Assembly (NCBI GenBank): GCA_014872655.1
Contig: WHHJ01000001.1
Location: 17,404 to 81,403 of the forward strand
DNA from: Clostridia bacterium
Lineage (GTDB): Bacteria; Bacillota; Clostridia; Oscillospirales; UBA644
DNA length: 64,000 bases
Direction: 5' to 3'
Under the pieces are notes generated by a model, which searched no databases, was not told the origin of the DNA, and saw nothing but the letters and a program-made list of their open reading frames with translations. Of the stretch, positions 36,511 through 45,812 are shown piece after piece. Position 1 is the first letter of the stretch. Every line of letters starts with the position of its first letter. Both the position numbers and the translations under genes were made by a program.

Positions 36511-37065
36511 CTATTTCTTTTCTTGATAGATGATCTCTAAAGGCCCTTGACCGGATATGTATGCGATTTCTTTTTCTGTTTTCTCCATAAACAAGACGGA
36601 TTCTGGTCGGTCAACGGTATCTGAAATTTTTTGAACCGGCATTTTTAAATATCTGCCTTTGGCTGTTACAGCCTTGGTTCCGTCTTCGAGTAAAATTTCT
36701 CCCTCTGCTTCAAAAATGCGACGGTTATCCGTGATACGGGCAATGACACGCAGGGTTTGTTCCAGTGGAACAGGTTTTAAAAAACGGGTTTGCATGTCAA
36801 CGGTAACGCCCCAGGTGTTGGGATCGTAGATAAGAATGGCCCGTCCCATGGTTTCGTCTAACAGTGTTGCAGAGATCCCGCCGTGCAGCCGTTGCGGATA
36901 ACTCTGATATTCAAACTTAGAGTAGGCCAAACAAATCAATTCATTCTTTTCGGTTTCGTAAAACATCGATTGAAACCCTAATTTGTTGTCTGCGCCGCAA
37001 ACAAAACAGTCATGACTGCTTTCTTGCCGTTTTCGTATTTTTTCTAATGTGTCCGTTGGTTCCAT
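36511..37065 (-). CDS. PaaI-like hotdog-fold thioesterase
   Basis: A 184-residue hotdog protein. The motif RLHGGISATLLDETMG near residues 61-76 is the PaaI/YiiD-like catalytic region, with the HGG loop and the following acidic residue. The N-terminal CFVCGADNKLGFQ is common in a PaaI subgroup. It would hydrolyse an acyl-CoA or similar thioester in the cytosol; the substrate is unknown. A GGAGG SD lies before the ATG, and the gene abuts the previous stop with no gap. Confidence 0.85.
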   Translation of the reverse strand: MEPTDTLEKIRKRQESSHDCFVCGADNKLGFQSMFYETEKNELICLAYSKFEYQSYPQRLHGGISATLLDETMGRAILIYDPNTWGVTVDMQTRFLKPVPLEQTLRVIARITDNRRIFEAEGEILLEDGTKAVTAKGRYLKMPVQKISDTVDRPESVLFMEKTEKEIAYISGQGPLEIIYQEKK

Positions 37066-37791
37066 TTAAATCCTCCGTTCCTGCGAAAATAGAAAAAACA
37101 TCGCAATGTAAAGTTTTAAATCGGTATACATCGGAACAATCCCGATGATCGTACAAAGTATAGCTGCAGCGTTTTTTGCGGTTTCGGCCCAAAAGAGAGA
37201 TGCTCCGTTTGTGAGTAAAAACTCAAATAACGCCTGTGAAGGTAGTCGCACAATAGCGACGGAAAGTAAATACAGCAATACCAGTAATAGCAGTAGTTTG
37301 ATAAAGTCAAAGCCATATTGCTGCAATAAACGTCCGGTTTTTTGAAAGTTTTGACGGAGCCCGCGGTTGCCGGTTAAACAAACAAAGATGAAAAACGGAA
37401 CCAAAAGGGCGTTAATGCAAAAAGTAATGGCTATGGTCGCTTGATATAAATACGGAAAGGGGATTGCAAGCAGCGCAACGGCATTTGCAGCCGTATAAAG
37501 AAGTGCCGCAGGCAAGATCGTACTCAGTGGCGTTGGAGAATTTGCAAACGGCGTATATTTATTTTTATAGTGTTCGATTCTTTTATAGATAAAAAGAAAG
37601 GCCACAAAAACGCCAACCTGCGGCAGAATACAGGATAAAACTCCGTTTTCTGCCGCGGTGCAGATTGCTTGAATAAGGGTTTGAAGAATCCACCAAAAAA
37701 GCTGGCATAGGACGTACATCGGAATCAGATGAGGATAATTTTGGCGGATAAACGCCGCTGCTTTGGCACTTGCTGTTTTTGCTGCTGTCAT
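37066..37791 (-). CDS. Polytopic membrane protein of unknown function
   Basis: A 241-residue protein with about six hydrophobic helices (roughly 24-45, 53-69, 88-110, 115-138, 162-182, 207-225) and a basic central loop (LTGNRGLRQNFQKTGRLLQQ). No conserved motif that I recognise. It lies between the TPM-domain protein and the thioesterase in a tightly packed operon, directly abutting the latter. Confidence 0.75.
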   Translation of the reverse strand: MTAAKTASAKAAAFIRQNYPHLIPMYVLCQLFWWILQTLIQAICTAAENGVLSCILPQVGVFVAFLFIYKRIEHYKNKYTPFANSPTPLSTILPAALLYTAANAVALLAIPFPYLYQATIAITFCINALLVPFFIFVCLTGNRGLRQNFQKTGRLLQQYGFDFIKLLLLLVLLYLLSVAIVRLPSQALFEFLLTNGASLFWAETAKNAAAILCTIIGIVPMYTDLKLYIAMFFLFSQERRI

Positions 37792-37812
37792 ATGGTCTAC
37801 ATTCTCTCTTTA

Positions 37813-38562
37813 TTAAAATCCTCGTCCGGCTCCTCCGCCGGAGAACCCTCCGCCTCCGCCGGAACTTCCTCCAAAGCCGCCTCCGGAAAATCCGCCGCCG
37901 CTAAAACCTCCAGGGCCCCGCGGGGGACCGAAAAACCAGAATCCTCGGCCTCTTCTCCCAATAAAGAAGATCAAAACAAACAAAACCACCACAACGGTCA
38001 TAATAATTTCTCCGGCCGAACCGGTTTCTGAGGTGTCCTGTGCTTGGAAGCCATTTAATTCCTCAATCCCATACTCTTGCATCACAACGGATAAGCAAGC
38101 GTCATACAGGTGAACAATTCCCGAACTGTATTGGCCGGCTTTGAGTTCGTCTAAGGCGTAGGTGTCAATGAATCTGCCGACTTTCCCGTCATTGAGGCAA
38201 CCTTCCAGTCCGGTTCCGACCGTTACAAAAATATTTCGCTCTCCATCGCCCAGATATAACACAATCAGCAGTCCGTTATCTTTTTCTTTGTCTCCCAATC
38301 CCCATGCATTGGCGGTCTGACGCGCGTATTCCGAGATTTCCTGCCCTTGCAGGTCTGTAGTGGTCAGCACGGCAATCTGTGCGCCGCACGCGGATTGAAG
38401 GGCTTGCGAAGTTTGAATAATATGGTCTTTATCTGCTTCGTCTAATACGCCTACCATATCTGAAACATATAATTCACTTGTTGCGGCAGGCGGGGTAAAT
38501 CCGCACAGGCAAATCCAGATAAGAATCATAGCCGATACGGTATATGCCAATCCTTTTTTCAT
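37813..38562 (-). CDS. TPM-domain (YgcG/TPM_phosphatase-like) membrane protein with Gly-rich tail
   Basis: A 249-residue protein with a signal-like N-terminal helix, a TPM domain (about 32-165, with YVSDMVGVLDE and NGLLIVLYLGDGERNIFV), a second membrane helix (about 185-203) and a very Gly/Ser-rich C-terminal tail. TPM proteins are found beside LemA in many bacteria, as here, and are linked to envelope functions; in plants a TPM protein is a thylakoid phosphatase or photosystem II repair factor (family knowledge). The gene starts 5 bases after lemA. Confidence 0.88.
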   Translation of the reverse strand: MKKGLAYTVSAMILIWICLCGFTPPAATSELYVSDMVGVLDEADKDHIIQTSQALQSACGAQIAVLTTTDLQGQEISEYARQTANAWGLGDKEKDNGLLIVLYLGDGERNIFVTVGTGLEGCLNDGKVGRFIDTYALDELKAGQYSSGIVHLYDACLSVVMQEYGIEELNGFQAQDTSETGSAGEIIMTVVVVLFVLIFFIGRRGRGFWFFGPPRGPGGFSGGGFSGGGFGGSSGGGGGFSGGGAGRGF

Positions 38563-38567
38563 AGAAC

Positions 38568-39155
38568 TTAGCTGTTAAATAATTCTCCAGCGTCCGGAAC
38601 GGTTTGCGCGCCCTCGTCTGCCTGGAAGTATTCTGCTTTTTCAAAACCAAATATACCTGCAAAAATATTGGCAGGGAAAGTAATGATCGAACTGTTGTAA
38701 GTTTGCGCTTTTTCATTATAGTCTTTCCGAGAAGCGGTAATTCTGTTTTCGGTTCCGGCCAGTTCGTCCTGCAACTGAATAAAATTCTGATTGGATTTTA
38801 AGTCCGGATAATTTTCTACCACAACAAGCAGTCTGGATAGCGCAGAAGACAATTCTTCATCGGCCTGCAATTTGTCTGCGGTAGAGTCGGCTCCGGTCAT
38901 TTTTGCGCGAGCCTCGGTAACGGCGTCGATGACTTCCGTTTCATGTTCCATATAAACTTTTACCGTACTGATTAAATTGGGGATTAAATCTGCACGGCGC
39001 TGTAATTGCGTTTGGATATCGGCTTCTGCCGCGGATACTGCTTCGCGTTTTTGTGCCAATCCATTATAGGTTCCGACGGCTGCAATAATGGCGATCACTA
39101 ATAATGCTGCGATAACAATTAAAACAATCCAGCCGGCTGATAATTTCTTTTTCAT
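38568..39155 (-). CDS. LemA family protein
   Basis: A 195-residue protein with one N-terminal membrane helix (about 7-27) and a helical outer domain. YNGLAQKREAVSAAEADIQT, RRADLIPNLISTVKVYMEHE and the C-terminal SIITFPANIFAGIFGFEKAEYF are the LemA signature. The biochemical role is unknown. First gene of a five-gene minus-strand operon (lemA, TPM protein, membrane protein, thioesterase, lipoprotein) with its own promoter. Confidence 0.94.
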   Translation of the reverse strand: MKKKLSAGWIVLIVIAALLVIAIIAAVGTYNGLAQKREAVSAAEADIQTQLQRRADLIPNLISTVKVYMEHETEVIDAVTEARAKMTGADSTADKLQADEELSSALSRLLVVVENYPDLKSNQNFIQLQDELAGTENRITASRKDYNEKAQTYNSSIITFPANIFAGIFGFEKAEYFQADEGAQTVPDAGELFNS

Positions 39156-39180
39156 AATAATCCTCCGATATTTTTTCTAT

Positions 39181-39209
39181 ATTATACTATATCTGTCGAA
39201 TGAAGTCAA
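39181..39209 (-). promoter_or_regulatory. Sigma-A-type promoter of the lemA operon
   Basis: Minus strand TTGACT (39204-39209), 17-base spacer, TATAAT (39181-39186), about 25 bases before the lemA start. It lies immediately beyond the stop of the flavoprotein gene. Confidence 0.8.
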
Positions 39210-39213
39210 TACA

Positions 39214-40227
39214 TTACAAAAAAGGCAATAAATGTCTTTTTGCAAAGTTGCGGGTAAATGATTCTGTGGCCAGTATGGCATTTTCTGTGGGCGGGGTCAG
39301 ATGATAAATGCCCAGGTCGTCTTTGCCGGTTTTGTGGGCGAATCCGCTTTGTAAAATTCGGGTTCGAACAACCGGATGGGATTTTACTTGATATAGATCT
39401 GCAATAAGTTGTCGTTTTGCATTCGTCGGGACTATCCCGATTCGGCTAACCGCTCGTATTGGTTCTATAAAAAAAATGCTGTCTGCATTTGGAAAAATAG
39501 CATATCCATGCTTGCCGGTTTTGATGACAGAAAAACGAGTGGTTGGCTGTGCGGCAAATTCTGTAATGCAAAAGCTTTTTCTGAAGAGTTCGTCAGATGT
39601 GTTTTGAGCGGTGCAGTTCACGATGATTTGTGCTCTAACCTTTTTTCCGTCTTCGGTTACGGCGGTGTGCTCGTTGATGGGTTGCATAGAGGTTCCTTCA
39701 TGTAGCAATACGCCTTGAACCGACAAATATTCCGCCAAATCCGAGCAAAAGGGGACGGCAGGCAGGACGGCGGCTCCATTTTTTCGAAGAATGCCGTTGG
39801 TTCGTAATTCTTTGTGCGACGGAACCAATGCATTTTTTAAGATGGTACATCCGGGTTGGGGATGATCGGAGTCCGGAAGATTTTTTAAAGCAATCAGCTG
39901 CAGTAACGGGATTGGGGTAAGGGGCGTATGATGTCCGATCTGTTTTTGCAGATGGATGATTTCAGAAAAACTTTTTTGTTGTTCTGTCATAGAATCTGCA
40001 TCAGGGCCGTCATATTTGGCCATAAATCCGCTCAGGTAGCGCGTCTTGCCGGAAGCAATAATGTTTTTTTCGGCCAGCAGCGTTTCAATTTTGTTTTTAT
40101 TGAGTATATATGCCAGCAATAGTCCGCATAGACCTCCTCCGATAATCAGAACTTGCGTGGACGTGTTTTGACGGAGTGGCTGGAACGTCATGCGTGTATC
40201 TTTTCCGGAGAAAAAATCAAATTTCAT
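39214..40227 (-). CDS. Short FAD-dependent oxidoreductase (DAO family)
   Basis: A 337-residue flavoprotein. The dinucleotide-binding motif is VLIIGGGLCGLLLAYIL with the ribose-binding acidic residue in LLAEKN about 20 residues on. It resembles the N-terminal part of glycine/D-amino-acid oxidase-like proteins (DadA group), but it is shorter than usual, has no C-terminal Rieske domain, and its last 40 residues are poorly conserved to my eye. The amine substrate is unknown. The frame begins with a TTG at 40230, but GAGGTGA favours the ATG at 40227. It diverges from the lipoprotein gene to its right. Confidence 0.7.
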   Translation of the reverse strand: MKFDFFSGKDTRMTFQPLRQNTSTQVLIIGGGLCGLLLAYILNKNKIETLLAEKNIIASGKTRYLSGFMAKYDGPDADSMTEQQKSFSEIIHLQKQIGHHTPLTPIPLLQLIALKNLPDSDHPQPGCTILKNALVPSHKELRTNGILRKNGAAVLPAVPFCSDLAEYLSVQGVLLHEGTSMQPINEHTAVTEDGKKVRAQIIVNCTAQNTSDELFRKSFCITEFAAQPTTRFSVIKTGKHGYAIFPNADSIFFIEPIRAVSRIGIVPTNAKRQLIADLYQVKSHPVVRTRILQSGFAHKTGKDDLGIYHLTPPTENAILATESFTRNFAKRHLLPFL

Positions 40228-40275
40228 CAAAAGTCACCTCACTTGCATTTTTGCCGGATTATTCCCATTTTATGC

Positions 40276-40304
40276 TTGACAATCCTGGAATGAAATGGTA
40301 TGAT
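40276..40304 (+). promoter_or_regulatory. Sigma-A-type promoter for the lipoprotein-VanZ-ABC operon
   Basis: TTGACA (40276-40281), 17-base spacer, TATGAT (40299-40304), 20 bases before the lipoprotein start. Confidence 0.78.
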
Positions 40305-40324
40305 TATCGGAGAGGTGTTTTTGG

Positions 40325-40846
40325 ATGCGAAAAGGGTTTATGGCGGGCTTTTCCGTCTTTTTATGTTTGATTCTTTGTGCCTGTTCGTCTTCTCAGCGGG
40401 AGTACGGATATTTGCCGGTATACGATGAAAATGTTGAGTCTTCTGTTTTGACGTTGCAGCAGGGCCAGAATATATCTTTTACGGTACAGATTGACCGGGA
40501 ATGGTGTGGGCTGCAAATAGCGACGCCTGTTTCAACCGAAACGCCGCAAACGATGAATATTTCGGTTTACCGATATGCTTCGGATTATGCGTCTACCGTT
40601 GCATCGTCAGAGCGTTTGGTCGGACAGCAGTTGACCTGTTCCTTGCCGGACTCACAGCAGACTTTGTATTTTGACCGCATGGAAAGCGGAACGTATCTGA
40701 TTATGATAGAAGCTACGTCTGAAACGGCAGAATTGCGAGGATATGCGGCAGGCGGATCGGTTTCGGGCTTTCAGTTTTTACGAGACGGCGTTGTGCAGGA
40801 GAGCGGAAGTGTCGGTATTTGTTTGATTTATGAAATAACAGATTGA
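40325..40846 (+). CDS. Hypothetical lipoprotein
   Basis: A 173-residue secreted protein with lipobox LCAC (lipid Cys at residue 20) after a hydrophobic signal. The mature part looks beta-rich (SFTVQIDREWCGLQIATPV, GTYLIMIEATSE), consistent with a small beta-sandwich, but no family is recognised. GAGGTG lies 8 bases before the ATG. It begins a transcript that continues with a VanZ-like protein and an ABC transporter, so it may be an accessory surface protein of that system. Confidence 0.72.
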   Translation: MRKGFMAGFSVFLCLILCACSSSQREYGYLPVYDENVESSVLTLQQGQNISFTVQIDREWCGLQIATPVSTETPQTMNISVYRYASDYASTVASSERLVGQQLTCSLPDSQQTLYFDRMESGTYLIMIEATSETAELRGYAAGGSVSGFQFLRDGVVQESGSVGICLIYEITD

Positions 40847-40886
40847 CCTTATGTTTGAATGAAAAGAATAGAATAAAGAGGTTTTC

Positions 40887-41483
40887 ATGCAAATAGTAGC
40901 AAATATTTTTTTATCCATGTTGCCTTATCTTGCGATGGCTATCCCGCTTATAGCCTTAGTGCGTTCGATGATTCTGCGACAGTTTGGGATTCGGGGAATT
41001 CACACCACGGTTGTGCGGGAAGTTTTGGTTTGGATTTTTGTTTTATATATTGTAGGAATTGCTTCGCAGACGATATTGCCGGAGGTGGCACTTTCTTCAG
41101 AAGGTATTAGTCTTTCCGGCTATGGATATCGTTCGGTCAATTTTGAGTTGTTCCGAATCTTGCAACTTGTAAAATTTGGTGGGGACTATGCATTGATTCG
41201 GTATTTTTTGTGTAATATCTTGATGATGGCTCCGATTAGTTTCTTTTCGGACTTGTTATACCATGACGCAAAATGGTATCGCGGAATTCTGATTGGGTTC
41301 TGCAGTTCTGTTTTTATTGAATGGATTCAGTTATTTGTCGGACGCTGTTTTGATGTGGACGACATGATGATGAATACTTTCGGGGCAGTGATCGGGGCGC
41401 TGTTGTATTTATTGATTGCGCATGCGTTCCCGGCGGCTGTGAAAAAATGCAGAGTATCATATGAAATCAGAGGAGAGGAATAA
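40887..41483 (+). CDS. VanZ-like membrane protein
   Basis: A 198-residue membrane protein with about five helices. NLELF-type residues (VNFELFRILQ), FLCNILMMAPISFF, and the C-terminal SVFIEWIQLFVGRCFDVDDMM (quoted in part: FIEWIQLFVGR, FDVDDMMMNTFG) match VanZ proteins, where the acidic D-x-DD cluster is conserved. VanZ of enterococci gives low-level teicoplanin resistance; most chromosomal homologues have no proven role. It lies 6 bases before the ABC transporter gene. Confidence 0.88.
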   Translation: MQIVANIFLSMLPYLAMAIPLIALVRSMILRQFGIRGIHTTVVREVLVWIFVLYIVGIASQTILPEVALSSEGISLSGYGYRSVNFELFRILQLVKFGGDYALIRYFLCNILMMAPISFFSDLLYHDAKWYRGILIGFCSSVFIEWIQLFVGRCFDVDDMMMNTFGAVIGALLYLLIAHAFPAAVKKCRVSYEIRGEE

Positions 41484-41489
41484 ATTTTT

Positions 41490-44156
41490 ATGTTGGTATT
41501 AAAGGACATCTTTAAGGAGTATCGATCGGAAAATTCGGTGGTTCCGGCCTTGCAGGGAATCAGTCTGTCATTTCGGAAGAATGAATTTGTCTGTATTTTA
41601 GGGCAGTCTGGCTGCGGGAAGACGACGTTATTAAATATTATCGGCGGTCTGGATCGGTATACGACGGGGGATTTGGTGATCAACGGCCGCTCTACCAAGT
41701 TTTTCCGTGACCGGGATTGGGACGCATATCGGAACCATTCGGTCGGATTTGTTTTTCAGAGCTATAACCTGATTCCGCATCAGTCTGTTTTGGCGAATGT
41801 TGAACTGGCTTTGACGTTGTCGGGCGTATCTCGTTCAGAACGGCGGAAGCGTGCTGTAGAAGCATTAAAGAGTGTCGGTCTGGAAGACCAGATACAAAAA
41901 AAGCCTAATCAGCTTTCTGGCGGACAGATGCAGCGTGTCGCGATTGCTCGCGCGTTAGTCAATAATCCGGATATTTTATTAGCGGACGAACCTACCGGCG
42001 CTTTAGACTCGGCAACCAGCGTACAGGTGATGGAGATTTTAAAAGAAGTGGCAAAACAGCGGTTGGTGATTATGGTAACCCATAATCCGGAACTTGCCGA
42101 AAAATACGCCACTCGAATCATTCGTTTGCTGGATGGAAAAGTAACATCGGATTCTGCCCCGATGACAGAAGAAGAGGCTCCGGCTGCTGCCTCGACGCAA
42201 AAGAAAAAGCAAAAAGCGCCGAAGAAAAAGTTGCCGTCAATGTCTTTCTTTACAGCGCTGTCACTGAGTTTAAATAATTTAAGAACCAAAAAAGGACGGA
42301 CGTTGATGACGGCTTTTGCCGGCAGCATTGGTATCATCGGGATTGCGCTGATTTTGTCGCTTTCATCCGGCTTGCAGAATTATATCAACAAAACCGAGCA
42401 AAGCACGCTGTCCAGTTATCCGATTATGTTGGAAGATACGTCTGTGGATATGGCCGGCATGATGTCCTCGATGATGCAGATGAATACGCAGACTCAGACG
42501 GAGCGCGATGAAAATCGTATCTATCCCAATGATGTGTTGACGCGGATGACCGATGTGATGTTTGCCGACACTAAAGAAAATGATTTAAAAAAGTTTAAGG
42601 AATATATTGAGCAAAATCAGGACCTGTTCGACACCTACTCCAGCGACATTCAGTATGGATATGATACGCCGCTGAATATCTATAAAGCCGACACGTCAGA
42701 CGGCGCGTATCAGGTTAATCCCAGCACAGTCTTTGAAAAGCTGGGACTAAACACCTCCATGTCTACCGGCGAGAATGAAGCGATGGATTCGGTGTCCGGA
42801 GCTATGACCTCTTATCAAAATACGGACGTGTGGACGGAACTGATCCAAAATCAGGCCATTTTAGAAAATGATTATGAGGTGATTGCCGGAAGAATGCCTC
42901 AACAATATAATGAGGTCGTTGTGATCGTCAATCAGGACAACGAGATCAGCGATTATACGTTGTATTCGTTGGGCTTGCTGGATCCGGAAAATTTGACGCA
43001 AGACACGCAGAATCAGTCAGAATCACAGTCGACTCAGCCCGAGTCTTATTCTTATGACGACTTTTTGAATTTAAAGTTTAAATTGTTGCTGCCCCCGGAT
43101 TTTTATGAGCAGCAGCCGGACGGAACCTGGGTGGATAAACGGGAAGACGAGATGTATTTAGTCAACCGGATCAATCAGGCCGAAGAGTTGTCTGTAGTAG
43201 GAATTTTGCGTCAGACCTCGGATTCCGGACTGGATAACCAAACCGGCTATATCGGGTATTTGCCTCAGTTGACGACGTATGTGATTGAAAAAGTAAACAA
43301 CAGTCCGATCGTTTTGCAACAGATGCAGAACCCGGAAACAGACGTGTTTACGGGGTTGCAATTCCCGGATCCGGATCAGCCTCAAACGTATACCATGCAG
43401 GATGTTCAAGACTATATGGCAACCCAGCCGGAAACGATGCAGATACAGTTCCAGGCTTGGATCGACCAAATGCGAGCAGCAGGGATGTCGGAAGAAAAAA
43501 TCGTTGAATTATTTGCAGAATCCGTGTTTGAGAAAGTGTCGGAGTCTACCTACGAAAACAACTTGAAAAGTTTAGGGGTTTCGGATTTAGACGATCCGTC
43601 TTCGATTCGTATTTATCCGATTGATTTTGAGTCCAAGGAAGAACTTTCCGCGTTGATTGACAAGTATAATGAAGGCAAGTCGGAAGCGGAACAGATCACG
43701 TATACGGATTATATCGGGCTGATGATGTCTTCGATTACAACGATCATCAATTCGGTCAGTTATGTGCTGATTGCGTTTGTGGCTATTTCGCTGGTTGTAT
43801 CTTCGATTATGATTGGGATTATTACCTATATTTCTGTTTTGGAACGAACCAAAGAAATTGGAATCCTGCGCGCGGTGGGAGCATCGAAGCGAGACGTTTC
43901 GCGTGTGTTTAACGCTGAAACGCTGGCGGTCGGATTTTCTGCCGGTTTGTTGGGCATTATCGTAACGTTACTGTTGAATATCCCTTTGAATTTGGTGATT
44001 GAATCTTTATCCGGAATTTCCGGCGTGGCCGCACTGCCTTGGCAAGGCGCGGTGATATTGATTGTGATCAGTATGCTTTTGACGTTCATTGCCGGATTGA
44101 TTCCTTCTCGAGTGGCTTCCAACAAGGATCCTGTTGTGGCGCTGCGGACGGAGTAG
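41490..44156 (+). CDS. MacB-like ABC transporter, fused ATPase and FtsX-type permease
   Basis: An 888-residue protein. Residues 1-225 are an ATPase of the LolD/MacB class (GQSGCGKTTLLN, LSGGQMQRVAIARA, ILLADEPTGALDS). A Lys-rich linker leads to a membrane helix near 270-290, a large outer domain of about 450 residues, and three C-terminal helices (about 745-770, 805-830, 850-875) containing ERTKEIGILRAVGAS, the FtsX-family coupling motif. Such mechanotransmission-type transporters act on lipoproteins, peptides or antibiotics rather than pumping small solutes. The adjacent lipoprotein and VanZ genes hint at envelope stress or antimicrobial defence, but no two-component system lies nearby. Confidence 0.93.
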   Translation: MLVLKDIFKEYRSENSVVPALQGISLSFRKNEFVCILGQSGCGKTTLLNIIGGLDRYTTGDLVINGRSTKFFRDRDWDAYRNHSVGFVFQSYNLIPHQSVLANVELALTLSGVSRSERRKRAVEALKSVGLEDQIQKKPNQLSGGQMQRVAIARALVNNPDILLADEPTGALDSATSVQVMEILKEVAKQRLVIMVTHNPELAEKYATRIIRLLDGKVTSDSAPMTEEEAPAAASTQKKKQKAPKKKLPSMSFFTALSLSLNNLRTKKGRTLMTAFAGSIGIIGIALILSLSSGLQNYINKTEQSTLSSYPIMLEDTSVDMAGMMSSMMQMNTQTQTERDENRIYPNDVLTRMTDVMFADTKENDLKKFKEYIEQNQDLFDTYSSDIQYGYDTPLNIYKADTSDGAYQVNPSTVFEKLGLNTSMSTGENEAMDSVSGAMTSYQNTDVWTELIQNQAILENDYEVIAGRMPQQYNEVVVIVNQDNEISDYTLYSLGLLDPENLTQDTQNQSESQSTQPESYSYDDFLNLKFKLLLPPDFYEQQPDGTWVDKREDEMYLVNRINQAEELSVVGILRQTSDSGLDNQTGYIGYLPQLTTYVIEKVNNSPIVLQQMQNPETDVFTGLQFPDPDQPQTYTMQDVQDYMATQPETMQIQFQAWIDQMRAAGMSEEKIVELFAESVFEKVSESTYENNLKSLGVSDLDDPSSIRIYPIDFESKEELSALIDKYNEGKSEAEQITYTDYIGLMMSSITTIINSVSYVLIAFVAISLVVSSIMIGIITYISVLERTKEIGILRAVGASKRDVSRVFNAETLAVGFSAGLLGIIVTLLLNIPLNLVIESLSGISGVAALPWQGAVILIVISMLLTFIAGLIPSRVASNKDPVVALRTE

Positions 44157-44224
44157 GATTTTTGGGGATAAGAACAGCGAACAATCCGATAGATGAAAAA
44201 TCAAAGCTGCAACGTTTAAAAAAG

Positions 44225-44272
44225 AAAGCGGGTACAGCCTATGCATAATGCATGGGTCTGTGCCCGCTTTTA
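44225..44272 (+). terminator. Terminator after the ABC transporter
   Basis: AAAGCGGGTACAG pairs with CTGTGCCCGCTTT (one mismatch) and an inner ATGCAT/ATGCAT part extends the stem, followed by a short T run. From 44273 to 44485 I see no gene or clear site. Confidence 0.8.
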
Positions 44273-44485
44273 TTACAATGCGTAACTGTTTTTTTGTAAA
44301 AAGTGTTAAGGATTTTATTAAAACAAAATGTCCGTTGATGGGTTCAAAAATGTTCCGGAGTAATCTCAAAGCCAGAGAGGGGCAGTCATGGCATCGTTTT
44401 GTTTTAGTACGGCTTTCAGCAGGATCCCCCGAAAGGTTTGTGGGGTGTTATCCCAAAATATGATCAATCCGTACGAATTAAGTGA

Positions 44486-45715
44486 TTATGGGTTGCTGAT
44501 GGTATATAAAACAGCTTCTGCCGGCTCTATGGTAAGAGAGAGCGTGCTGGTTTGCTGTGTTTGTCCCGTATCAAAATCTGTGGCTTTTACGGATTGCGGA
44601 AACGTGATGCTTCCGGTTGTAGGCTGCGTGTCGTTGACTTGCAGGTTGACGATAAGCATGTATTGGTTTTTGGCGTCGGTAAACAGTCCGATCAGCAGCG
44701 TCCCGGAAGTATCTACGGTAAAGTCTGCGTCGGCTAAATGATCCAGATAATATACGTTTTCCTGTCTCAGGCCCAGTCCGGTTTGGTAGACGGCTTGCGA
44801 GGTTTTGTTCAGCAAAAAGTTCCCCATGGCTTTGACGCGCATGTTGATGGCGGTTAAGGCATCATAGTTTTCACTTTTTTCTCCGCTTTCGGTGACCAGT
44901 GCGCCGTAACTGGTATAATAACTGAGTCCTTTCACCCCGTAGCACAGGGCGGCATACATCTGTCCTTTTGTCTTTTCCACCGTCATAAATTCGGGCGTCT
45001 TATTTTGCAGATCTCCCACGGCCTGGAAATAAAACCAGAAAGGTTTGGATGTTTCCAAAGATTTTTTTCTTAAGTATCCGAGGTCCTGCCATAAACTGCT
45101 GCCAACCAGTTGTGAATTTTCGTCAGTGTAGGGATAATAATCCATTGACAAAACCGGGGGATCAATGGTTTTAAGATAAGTATCTACATAAATGGGATAA
45201 CGGCCAGAAGCCCAGTCATATTTCCCATAACTGGGATAGATACACGAAAACGCCAATTTTTGCGGCGCCAACTTTTGAAATGCTTGTTTAATTTTTGCGG
45301 TATTTTCGAATTGTTCCATGGTGGGTTCGTCCCAGACATAAAATCCGATATTATATTGATATTTTTGCAGATTTTGTACGGTTTGTTCTGCGATTTGGTC
45401 TGTAAACGGCGGAGCCTGGTCTCCAAACCCACTGTACTGTGTCAGATCCTGCGCTAAGTTGTTTAGTTTGATCTCTTCGCAGACTTGAAGGGAGGTGTCT
45501 AAAGCTTGTCCGGAAAGGAACGTCAATTCTACCAGATTGATGCCGGATTCTTTAGTGAGCGTTAACATCTTGGTGTATTGTTGCTTGTCTGCGCTCCCGC
45601 CTACGGCAAAAAAGGTCGATAAAACAAATTGATCCTGCTTTCTGACAACGCCGCAGGAAGATAGCAGCAAAACAGAAGTCATGGCCAGTGTAATGGTTTT
45701 GAATATCCGTTTCAT
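44486..45715 (-). CDS. Putative glycoside-hydrolase-like lipoprotein (TIM-barrel type)
   Basis: A 409-residue secreted protein with lipobox LLSSC (lipid Cys near residue 21). The body alternates beta and alpha elements, with INLVELTFL, NIGFYVWDEPT and LSMDYYPYT at positions expected for strand ends of a TIM barrel, and a beta-rich C-terminal domain (from about 310). WDEP carries Asp and Glu that could be catalytic, as in GH-A clan-like enzymes. I cannot name a CAZy family. AAAGGAG selects the ATG at 45715 over the longer frame start. It follows the other hydrolase gene across a terminator. Confidence 0.6.
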   Translation of the reverse strand: MKRIFKTITLAMTSVLLLSSCGVVRKQDQFVLSTFFAVGGSADKQQYTKMLTLTKESGINLVELTFLSGQALDTSLQVCEEIKLNNLAQDLTQYSGFGDQAPPFTDQIAEQTVQNLQKYQYNIGFYVWDEPTMEQFENTAKIKQAFQKLAPQKLAFSCIYPSYGKYDWASGRYPIYVDTYLKTIDPPVLSMDYYPYTDENSQLVGSSLWQDLGYLRKKSLETSKPFWFYFQAVGDLQNKTPEFMTVEKTKGQMYAALCYGVKGLSYYTSYGALVTESGEKSENYDALTAINMRVKAMGNFLLNKTSQAVYQTGLGLRQENVYYLDHLADADFTVDTSGTLLIGLFTDAKNQYMLIVNLQVNDTQPTTGSITFPQSVKATDFDTGQTQQTSTLSLTIEPAEAVLYTISNP

Positions 45716-45776
45716 TTTCAAACTCCTTTCTGTGCAGGGAAGATGAAAAAAATACAACCATTTGTTTTATGCACAC

Positions 45777-45812
45777 AAAAAGCCGGACCAAGTTATTGGT
45801 CCGGCTCTTTTT
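45777..45812 (-). terminator. Terminator after the GH99-like gene
   Basis: AGCCGGACCA pairs with TGGTCCGGCT around a short loop and has a T tract on both sides. It overlaps the stop codon of the gene to the right. Confidence 0.85.
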
